This document shows positions 57,392 through 64,000 of a stretch of DNA of 64,000 nucleotides, piece after piece. The stretch comes from Azophilus sp965220835. Lineage in GTDB: Bacteria > Pseudomonadota > Gammaproteobacteria > Pseudomonadales > Azotimanducaceae. The stretch's first letter is position 1; each line of letters opens with the position of its first letter. The translations under genes were made by a program, and so were the position numbers. The DNA lies in the NCBI GenBank assembly GCA_965220835.1, contig OZ244842.1:1426001-1490000 (forward strand), read 5' to 3'. The notes beneath the pieces are model-generated. The model did not search any database and had not been told where the DNA came from. It saw only the letters and a list, made by a program, of their open reading frames with translations.

Positions 57392-59812
57392 CTAGAACTT
57401 CTGCCGCCAGCGCACCCCGATGGTCCTAGGCCGATTGGTGGTGATGCGGCTGTCGTAGGAGAAGGCGTTCTTGAACACCTCCCCCCGCTCGTCCGTGATG
57501 TTGCGCACGAACAGCTCGGCGCCCCAGTTGTCCCGCTCGAAGCCGACCGACACGTTGAGGATGTCATAGGCGTGCTGCTTCTTGCGGGCACGCTCTTCGG
57601 TGGCGCCGCTGTCAACCAAGGAATTCCAAGACGACCCGGTGTACACCCAATAGGCTTGCACGTAGCTGTCGAAATCCGCGATTTGGAAGCTGTAGCGAGT
57701 GGAGACGTTGGCCTTGAAGTCCGGCACCCGAGGCAGCGCATCGCCTTTCGCCGCATCGGGGTTGCCGTCATCGACATTAGCCGCGTTGATCCAGTAGTCT
57801 TCTCTGAGTTCCGCATCGATCAGCGAGAAGGCCACACTGACGTCCCAATTCTCGGTCAACAGATAGGCTAGGTCGCCCTCGATGCCGCGGCTACGGGCTT
57901 TACCGACGTTGTAGGTCAGGGTGGCAGGCGAAACTGAAGTGTCCTGTCGGCTCAACTGGAAGTCGTCCCAGTCCATGGTGAAGGCGGCCAAGTTGTAACG
58001 CGCCCGGCCATCCATGGCCGAGGCCTTGACGCCGACCTCCCAGCTCTCCACGAAGTCTGGGGCGTAACAGCATCCGGCCACCGTGCTTGAATCCCGGTTA
58101 ACTCCGCCCGGCCTGTAGCCTTCCGAATAGGTGCCGTAAAGCATGACGTCTTCAGTGACGTGCCAGGAGGCATTGCCTTTGAACACCGTGTCCTTGTCCT
58201 TGGTGACAAAATCCGCGTTCTGCTCATCCGGGGTTCGGGCCCCAAAGCGCGATGGCCACCAAAAGGTGCCATAGAAGCCCCGTAGGCTGACCTCGGAATC
58301 GAAGCGGCGAAAGCTGCCGGCAACAGTGAGGTTGTCCGCAAGGTCGAAGGCCGCTTCGCCAAAGATGGCGGTCTCCTCGTTGCCACGCACCATGTCTGTG
58401 GTCCAGTAGATGTCCGGTGGCTCAACGGCAGCCGGTGTCCCGCCGGGACCGGTCAGCCCAACCAGCCCGAGCACGTGCCACTCCCAGTCGAAATCGTGGT
58501 CGCTGTTCTCGTAGAAAGCCCCCAGCAACGCCCGAAAGCGCTTATCCTGCGGCGAGGCGATTCGAATCTCGTGGTTGTCCCGTTCCACCCGGTTGTCGTA
58601 AGTGGATTGCTCCCTCGGATCGGTGCATTCACCGAAGTAGGCGACGTAGCAGGAGTAGAACCGCTGTACCAGACCGCCACTGATGTACCAGTCCGTGTAA
58701 AGGGAGTAATCCACCGCCGCATACGACTTCCGGTCCAGGTAGGAGCCAGCGTAGGTCAACTCGAAGCCCGATATCTCGCCCTCCACCACCAAGGACACTT
58801 GGGTCCACTCATCATCGCTTTCATCCGGCAGCAGCCGCGTGACCTTGAGGTCGCCCACTTCCTCCGGATCATGGTCCCAGACGCCCGAGGCTTCCAACTC
58901 CTGGCGCATGATGCTGGCGGTGACCGTCCAGTTGTCGTTGAGATCGATGCCCAAGGCGGCCCGCGCGCCCGTGGTGGTGGCTTCGTTGAAGTCGCTCTCC
59001 ACGATATCGGCGTTGTCCACGGTGATGTCCGCCGCCTTGGCGATTAGGGCGGGATCGGTCAGCCCGGCACGAATGTTGGCGTTGCTGAAGACGTGCGTGT
59101 AGGGCACGTTGTCGATGAAGCCGGCGTCCTCCTTGTGCCAGCCCACCAACCGCAGGGCGGCGCGCTCGCTTAGGGGAACGTTCACCATGCCTTCGAACAG
59201 GTAGCCCATGTCGCCGCTTTTGATGGAATTGCCCTCCACGGCGTAGCTGGCTTCAAAGCCCGCAGGATTTGGCTTGTTGGTAATGAGGCGGATGCTCCCG
59301 GACTGGGAGTTGGCGCCGAACAGGGTGCCTTGGGGACCGGCTAGGGCCTCAATGCGGGCGATGTCATAAATGTGCGGGTTGAGGTAGCCGCCCACCTCGG
59401 TGATCGGCTGCTCGTCGAGGTAAACGGCCACGTTGGGCGACGAGCCAAGCACGTTCTCGCCGCCCCCGGAGATGCCGCGTATGTAGATGCTGCCGCTGCC
59501 CGGCCCCAAGGCGACGTAACTCACCGAGGGCAGCAACTGCGCGAAGTCCTCCAGGTCGGTGACGCCCAGGTCCTCCAGTTGGGTCTCGCCGAGGACGTCA
59601 ATGCTGATGGGCACGTCTGACGCGCTTTCGTCCCGCTTCTGCGCGGTGACGATGACCTCCTCAATGGTCAAGCCCTCCTGCGCCTGCGCTACCGGCGCCG
59701 CCACAACGCCGGAAACGAGGGCAATCGCCCCCGCGGAGGCCAATGACTGCCGCCGGACTGCCCGAACAACGGGCTTTAAGGCAAACGAATGGTTAGTGCT
59801 ATTGCGCGACAT
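57392..59812 (-). CDS. TonB-dependent receptor
   Basis: The 806-residue outer-membrane receptor has a twin-Arg-poor signal peptide ending VAAPVAQAQ, the TonB box EEVIVTAQKRD and a plug with IYIRGISGGGENVLG and ALAGPQGTLFGANSQSGSIRL. The barrel ends RPRTIGVRWRQKF. I chose the ATG at 59812 because it is preceded by ggagagga; a longer TTG start would leave no ribosome-binding site. It probably imports a substrate handled by the downstream DUF3604 protein. Confidence 0.92.
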   Translation of the reverse strand: MSRNSTNHSFALKPVVRAVRRQSLASAGAIALVSGVVAAPVAQAQEGLTIEEVIVTAQKRDESASDVPISIDVLGETQLEDLGVTDLEDFAQLLPSVSYVALGPGSGSIYIRGISGGGENVLGSSPNVAVYLDEQPITEVGGYLNPHIYDIARIEALAGPQGTLFGANSQSGSIRLITNKPNPAGFEASYAVEGNSIKSGDMGYLFEGMVNVPLSERAALRLVGWHKEDAGFIDNVPYTHVFSNANIRAGLTDPALIAKAADITVDNADIVESDFNEATTTGARAALGIDLNDNWTVTASIMRQELEASGVWDHDPEEVGDLKVTRLLPDESDDEWTQVSLVVEGEISGFELTYAGSYLDRKSYAAVDYSLYTDWYISGGLVQRFYSCYVAYFGECTDPREQSTYDNRVERDNHEIRIASPQDKRFRALLGAFYENSDHDFDWEWHVLGLVGLTGPGGTPAAVEPPDIYWTTDMVRGNEETAIFGEAAFDLADNLTVAGSFRRFDSEVSLRGFYGTFWWPSRFGARTPDEQNADFVTKDKDTVFKGNASWHVTEDVMLYGTYSEGYRPGGVNRDSSTVAGCCYAPDFVESWEVGVKASAMDGRARYNLAAFTMDWDDFQLSRQDTSVSPATLTYNVGKARSRGIEGDLAYLLTENWDVSVAFSLIDAELREDYWINAANVDDGNPDAAKGDALPRVPDFKANVSTRYSFQIADFDSYVQAYWVYTGSSWNSLVDSGATEERARKKQHAYDILNVSVGFERDNWGAELFVRNITDERGEVFKNAFSYDSRITTNRPRTIGVRWRQKF

Positions 59813-59885
59813 CGCCGAGTTCCTCTCCAACAAAGCACCGCAACCTTACGCAATATCCCGATGAAAGCCAACACACACGTGCACG

Positions 59886-59933
59886 CGCACCCGATCTGCG
59901 GGTGCGTTTGGAGTTTGGCTACGGCGAAACTCC
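59886..59933. repeat. Palindromic repeat module
   Basis: A cgcaccc/gggtgcg stem is followed by ggagttt/aaactcc around ggctacggcg. It belongs to the same loose repeat family as 37131 and 54385. It lies in the 180 bp between sulfotransferase and receptor. Confidence 0.7.
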
Positions 59934-59992
59934 GCGCCGATCCCCCTGTTCTCTGGGCGCGTTCTCGGCATTTGACTGCCTCTCCTTCGGCT

Positions 59993-61987
59993 TCAGCCTT
60001 CAGACAGTTCGCCGAGCGCCTGCTTGAGCGGCTCCAGGTGCGCCTCGAAGCGCCGCCACTGGGCCATGGCGTTGCGGTATATGGGTTGGCGGACCTGTTC
60101 GGAGCTGGCGGTGCGCACCGGACGGCTGTTGCGATGGAATTCCAAGCAGGCTGGTTCGAAGGGCAAGCCGCAGTGGTCGAGCAGCCGGCGCACCTCCCCT
60201 TCCAAGTCTTCGACCACTCGTTCGTAGTCCACGCGCAACACCCGCCCCGGCAGCACGGCGTCCCAATGCGCCATCAGCGCTGCGTAGTCTCGGTAGTAGT
60301 GGCCGATGTCCTCCAAGCTGTAGGTGAACTCCTGGCCGGCCGCGAACAACTGCTTGAAGCAACTGAAGCAGGTGGCCATGGGATGGCGGCGCGCGTCGAT
60401 GATGCGGGCGTTCGGCAACATGAGGTGGATCAGGCCCACATGGGCGAAGTTGTTGGGCAGCTTGTCGATGAAAAAGGCAGCCGAGCCGCGCTGCAGGCGG
60501 GCGGCCTCCAAAAACTCAACACCCAGCGCCCCGCACTGCTCCGCGGTCAGCTCCCAAAGCGCATCAGGATACTTCGTGCCGCCTGCAGGGTCTCTGCGGC
60601 CGGCCAATCGGCGCACGATTTGGGGGATGTAGGGCAACTCCATGGTGCCGTCCACCTGCGAGTGGCTGGCCAGTATCTGCTCGAGCAGCGTCGAACCGGA
60701 ACGGGGCAGCCCGACGATGAAGATGGGGTCTGGAGCGGAATCGCCCCAACCCTTGCGCGCCGCAAACCGTTGCTGCGTGCAGGACGCCGCCAGGGAGGCC
60801 GTCAATGCTGCGTTCTGCTTGGCGTCATAGCCGCTTTGGGCGCGCTTGATGGCGTTGCCGCGCTGGTAGGCGGTGAAGGCCCCGTCGATGTCGCCGATAT
60901 CCTCCAGCGCCTTGCCCAGCGCAAAGCCGAGATGAAACTCGTCGCGAGGCACCAGCTGCTTGTGCGCCGCCAGCCGCCGCATGGCGGCGATGTCACGCTC
61001 ATCAAAGCGGAACGTCTTCAAGTTCGCCAAGTTCCACCAGGCTTCACCCAGGTTCGGCTCCGCCTCGACGGCGCGCCGGTAGGCAGCGATCGACTCCGGC
61101 TGCCTGCCCAAGGTCTTCAGCGCATGGCCGTAGCTCATCTGCAAGCGGGCGTGGCCTGGCGCCTGCTTGAGAACGCGCTCATAACGGGCAATGGCCTGTT
61201 CGTAAGCGCCCACGTTGACCAACACCGAGGCCGCCAGCACCGGGTGGGAGAGATTGCGCGGCTCCAGCCGCTCCAAGGCCTCGACTTCCCGCAACGCCGC
61301 CTCGAAGTCGCCCGTCTTGCTCAGCGCATTGGCGTAGTTGTTGCGGGCTTGGGTGTAGTCCGGGGCCAGTTCCACGCAGCGGCGCAGCAGCGCCACCGCA
61401 TCGTCAAAGGCTTCAAGCTGCAGGGCAATGTCCGCCAGCAGGCGGATGGCGTTGACGTCGGTCGGCCAGCGATGCAGGTAGTCGCGCAGGATGCCTTCCG
61501 CCATGCCCAGCTTGCCTTCGGCTACCAGACGCACGGCCTGGCGCAGCCCCGGATGCTGGCCGGACGCCGCCATTTGCTGGCGAAAGGCCGCATCCGCTCC
61601 GTCTTCGTCGCCGCGGTCGGCAAGCAGTTCGCCAAGGGCTTGCCAAGCCGCGGCCAGCTTCGGGTTGGCCTTCACCGCCCGCTTGAAGGCGGACGTGGCC
61701 GCTGCCAGCTCACCGTCGGCGCGTAGGGCCAGTCCCAACTCGTGATGAATTGGCGCTGCGCTGGCGGCCGTCTTGGGTACCCGCTTCGCCAACCGGCGCA
61801 GAACCTTCAGCGCCCCTTGATGTTCGCCCAACCGGTTCTTGGCCACGGCGCCGATGAAGGCGGCACGGTCTTCCCGTGGATGCTGCTTGCGAATCTCCTC
61901 GGCCTGGGACAGCGCCGCCCGGTAGGCCCGTTCCTCAAGCAGCTTGCGGGCGTTCGCAAGCGCCGCTTCGAGGTCGCCGAACGGCAC
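59993..61987 (-). CDS. TPR-repeat sulfotransferase
   Basis: The 664-residue protein has about ten tetratricopeptide repeats in the first 380 residues. A sulfotransferase domain follows, with the PAPS-binding 5'-loop PIFIVGLPRSGSTLLEQIL and the 3'-loop near IIDARRHPMATCFSCFK. Such TPR-sulfotransferases are frequent in marine and host-associated proteobacteria; the acceptor is unknown. The GTG start at 61987 is four bases after the GloB-like stop, and its ribosome-binding site is weak. Confidence 0.9.
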   Translation of the reverse strand: MPFGDLEAALANARKLLEERAYRAALSQAEEIRKQHPREDRAAFIGAVAKNRLGEHQGALKVLRRLAKRVPKTAASAAPIHHELGLALRADGELAAATSAFKRAVKANPKLAAAWQALGELLADRGDEDGADAAFRQQMAASGQHPGLRQAVRLVAEGKLGMAEGILRDYLHRWPTDVNAIRLLADIALQLEAFDDAVALLRRCVELAPDYTQARNNYANALSKTGDFEAALREVEALERLEPRNLSHPVLAASVLVNVGAYEQAIARYERVLKQAPGHARLQMSYGHALKTLGRQPESIAAYRRAVEAEPNLGEAWWNLANLKTFRFDERDIAAMRRLAAHKQLVPRDEFHLGFALGKALEDIGDIDGAFTAYQRGNAIKRAQSGYDAKQNAALTASLAASCTQQRFAARKGWGDSAPDPIFIVGLPRSGSTLLEQILASHSQVDGTMELPYIPQIVRRLAGRRDPAGGTKYPDALWELTAEQCGALGVEFLEAARLQRGSAAFFIDKLPNNFAHVGLIHLMLPNARIIDARRHPMATCFSCFKQLFAAGQEFTYSLEDIGHYYRDYAALMAHWDAVLPGRVLRVDYERVVEDLEGEVRRLLDHCGLPFEPACLEFHRNSRPVRTASSEQVRQPIYRNAMAQWRRFEAHLEPLKQALGELSEG

Positions 61988-61991
61988 GGGC

Positions 61992-62786
61992 TTACCAGCT
62001 GTTGCGCAACTCGCGCAGCTTCAGGAAAACGTCCCTGGGTGACGGCGACTCGCCCAGTTCGGGAAAGGCCTCCCGCAGCCGCGCGACCACTGAGGGGCTG
62101 GTGAGGCGGAAAAATGTGTTGAACTGCCTTTCCTGCGCCAGCGTCGTGACCATGGCGGCTTCGGGGTCGTGGCTCTTCTCAAGGTCAGAAAGCAAGTTGG
62201 CCGCCGCTTCGTTGTCCGGCTCCCGGTCCAGGGTGAAGGCCAGGTTGTTGGTGATGTAGTCATGGCCGGGATAGATCAGGGTGTCTTCCGGCAGGCGGTC
62301 AAGCTGTGCCGCAAAGGTGTCGTAAAGCTCGTTGGGATGGCCGCCGTTGTGGCAGTTGCCGGCCCCGGCGTTGAACAGCGTGTCGCCGCAAAACAGCGCC
62401 GGCTGGTCGGTTTGCGACAACAGGCAGATGTGGCTCATGGTGTGGCCCGGCGTGTCGAGCGCCAACAGCTCGACCGTCTTGCCCACCCGCACCAGGTCGC
62501 CTGCGCTCAATCCCCGGTCCATGCCCTCGATGGCGTCGCCGGCATTGGCGTGGGCCATGATGCTGGCTCCCGTCGCCTGGTGCACGGCGCCGTTGCCGCC
62601 AATGTGGTCAAAGTGCTCATGGGTGTTGAGTATCCATGTGATCTCCCAACCCTTGGCCCGCGCCGCCGCCAAGCACTTTTCGTGGTCCAGCGGATCCACC
62701 GCCAAGGCCTCGCCCGTCTCCGGGCAGGCAATGAGGTAGTTGAAGTTGCGGTAGGCGTTGCCGGTCCATATCTGTTCAACAAGCAT
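61992..62786 (-). CDS. gloB: Hydroxyacylglutathione hydrolase (glyoxalase II-like)
   Basis: The 264-residue metallo-beta-lactamase-fold protein has the motif LNTHEHFDHIGGN (HxHxDH), HTMSHICLL, ALFCGDTLFNAGAG and YPGHDYITNNL. Glyoxalase II hydrolyses S-lactoylglutathione. The C-terminal domain (QFNTFFRLTSPSVVARLREAFP) fits the family. It is the first gene of a two-gene unit with the TPR-sulfotransferase. Confidence 0.92.
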   Translation of the reverse strand: MLVEQIWTGNAYRNFNYLIACPETGEALAVDPLDHEKCLAAARAKGWEITWILNTHEHFDHIGGNGAVHQATGASIMAHANAGDAIEGMDRGLSAGDLVRVGKTVELLALDTPGHTMSHICLLSQTDQPALFCGDTLFNAGAGNCHNGGHPNELYDTFAAQLDRLPEDTLIYPGHDYITNNLAFTLDREPDNEAAANLLSDLEKSHDPEAAMVTTLAQERQFNTFFRLTSPSVVARLREAFPELGESPSPRDVFLKLRELRNSW

Positions 62787-62809
62787 GGATCGCTCCCATT
62801 GTGTCGTGA

Positions 62810-62860
62810 CCGCGGGAACAGCTTGCCGCGTAAGTCAACTTGCGCGCCTGACGCAGTGCG
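62810..62860. repeat. Dispersed repeat copy 3 (short)
   Basis: The stretch gaccgcgggaacagcttgcc with about 30 following bases resembles the first half of the copies at 9966 and 62921. Confidence 0.6.
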
Positions 62861-62920
62861 CCGTCAAGGCAGCGTATCCTCAAATTGGTTCGAGTCGCAG
62901 CCTCGATTGGTTTTGTAACC

Positions 62921-62993
62921 GCGGGAACAGGTTGTCGCTTCATTTAGGCTGTGCGCCCGACTACCGCCCGCTCATTGGCTTGCGGCATGGCCG
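62921..62993. repeat. Dispersed repeat copy 2
   Basis: The stretch from gcgggaacaggttgtcgctt to ggcatggcc matches 9966-10043 over about 70 bp. Unlike the first copy, its ATG starts no long frame. Confidence 0.7.
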
Positions 62994-63073
62994 CGTTGGC
63001 CAATGGGCAGTGTACTGCAATTCATCCAAGTCGCGGGCACAATGGTGGCAAACCAGCTAAACCGAAACCTTCC

Positions 63074-64000
63074 ATGGACGCAGCCCCCTTTGCGCCGGGC
63101 CAAGAACGGCCCGTGTTCTTTGCCATGTGCGGTGACGATTGCGAACTGTTCTTCGAGCGCGATCAATTCAACGAGAAGCAGCAGGCGGAGCATCGGGAGA
63201 ATCGGGACCTGACCTCGCTGCTGCAGGTGGCCCTGATGTTCATGGGCAAGCCCGCCGACCATGTGGCGTTGTTCGACACCTTCCTGGAACCGCCTTGGCG
63301 CGGCTTGCTCGACACCTACAACCGGCTTTTCGGCCAAATTTGCGGTGCCGTGGTGCCACTGGCGCACTGCCATTTCCATCCCCACGAATCGTTCTATGCG
63401 CAGGTCGCCGCGCAGCGCACGCCCGGTGCGCTGGCCGGGCTCTACATGATCAGTGGCAGCAATCAGGCGGTGCATCAAAGCGACCACAATTGGTCGATCA
63501 GCCAAGCAGTGAACGCCAAGACTCGCTTGGCTCAGGATGCGTCCGCCTACGGCATTCCCACTCCGGAGACGATGCTGACCACCAAGGGTGACTTGAGCAG
63601 CCCCGAAGTGAGCGCCTTCTTCGCCCGCCACAACAACCAACTGATGCTGAAGATCAAGGGCTTGGCCGGCGCCCGCAACGTGACGCCGGTGCAGGGCGTG
63701 GCGGACTGCGAAAGCTACCTGCGCCTGTTCGAAGCAGACACCGAAGTGGTGCTGCAGGAGCGGCTGGACACCGATCGTTGGACCGAAATGACGGTGGACC
63801 TGACCATCAGCGACTCGAGCATCGAGATCACCAATGTGCGCCGCATCCTGTTCGCCGACGGCCTCTGGGTGGGCAACTACCTGCGCGATGACCTACCTCT
63901 GGCCGACCGACACCGCCAGGCCCTGCTCAACGTCGGCGCCTACGTGCGCAGCCTCGGCTACAGCGCCCCTGAAGGCCTCAACTGCGGCATCGACTACTTC
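63074..64000 (+). CDS. ATP-grasp-like protein, 3'-partial
   Basis: The frame runs from the ATG at 63074 to the window edge without a stop (309 codons so far). The middle and end resemble an ATP-grasp domain: NAKTRLAQDASAYGIPTPE, LMLKIKGLAGARNVTP, VVLQERLD and EGLNCGIDYF. The N-terminal 120 residues (FFERDQFNEKQQAEHRE and following) are not recognised. The protein could be a ligase adding an amino acid to a small molecule. The rest of the gene lies outside the window. Confidence 0.72.
   Translation, partial: MDAAPFAPGQERPVFFAMCGDDCELFFERDQFNEKQQAEHRENRDLTSLLQVALMFMGKPADHVALFDTFLEPPWRGLLDTYNRLFGQICGAVVPLAHCHFHPHESFYAQVAAQRTPGALAGLYMISGSNQAVHQSDHNWSISQAVNAKTRLAQDASAYGIPTPETMLTTKGDLSSPEVSAFFARHNNQLMLKIKGLAGARNVTPVQGVADCESYLRLFEADTEVVLQERLDTDRWTEMTVDLTISDSSIEITNVRRILFADGLWVGNYLRDDLPLADRHRQALLNVGAYVRSLGYSAPEGLNCGIDYF

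Overview
The window looks like chromosomal DNA of an uncultured-type, high-G+C gammaproteobacterium. The hflD-purB pair, a ThrH phosphatase, an AcrB-type RND pump and a long Pseudomonas-type isocitrate lyase point that way. The accessory content (three TonB-dependent receptors, Rieske oxygenase, Baeyer-Villiger monooxygenase, epoxide hydrolase, paired acyl-CoA dehydrogenases, NTF2-like proteins, TPR-sulfotransferase) suits a marine or host-associated aerobic heterotroph that degrades lipids or terpenoids. I cannot name the genus from sequence alone.

Layout. 0-6 kb: hflD (cut by the window edge and carrying 15-residue repeats), purB, aceA, thrH, cysH and an AmpD-like amidase. 6-17.5 kb: two TonB-dependent receptors flank two carboxymuconolactone decarboxylase (CMD)-like genes, a holin-like membrane protein, DUF1330-like and NTF2-like proteins, a MAPEG pair and an IS remnant. 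17.5-29 kb: Rieske oxygenase with a kinase-like partner, sppA, a YkvA protein, a sodium/alanine symporter, gorA, a TPP enzyme, ugd and gltA. 29-37 kb: a tight minus-strand operon that I read as acyl-ACP-dependent sphingolipid synthesis (acyl-AMP ligase, CerR-like reductase, ACP, serine palmitoyltransferase), followed by a rifampicin-phosphotransferase-like protein and a 3-hydroxyisobutyrate-dehydrogenase-type enzyme. 37-52.8 kb: a DUF5916 outer-membrane protein, a BVMO/GST/lipoprotein/DUF6152 group, epoxide hydrolase, and a coupled acyl-CoA dehydrogenase pair running into an RND efflux system. 52.8-64 kb: tRNA-Ala(GGC), an intact IS with long target duplications, a VapC/antitoxin pair, a receptor plus DUF3604 pair, TPR-sulfotransferase, a GloB-like hydrolase and a partial ATP-grasp protein.

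Two observations stand out. First, a CMD/AhpD-like gene (8792-9310, minus strand) has an in-frame TGA exactly where the second Cys of its CxxC motif belongs. A hairpin that fits the bacterial SECIS layout follows it, so this is a probable selenoprotein with a CGYU active site. Second, the sphingolipid operon has the Spt-ACP-CerR-acyl-ACP-synthetase set described in Caulobacter, here in a gammaproteobacterial background and joined to an uncharacterised phosphohistidine-domain dikinase.

The region is also dense in short palindromic and tandem repeats. Several lie inside reading frames (hflD, the CerR-like gene, a small membrane protein) and add repetitive peptide to otherwise ordinary proteins.
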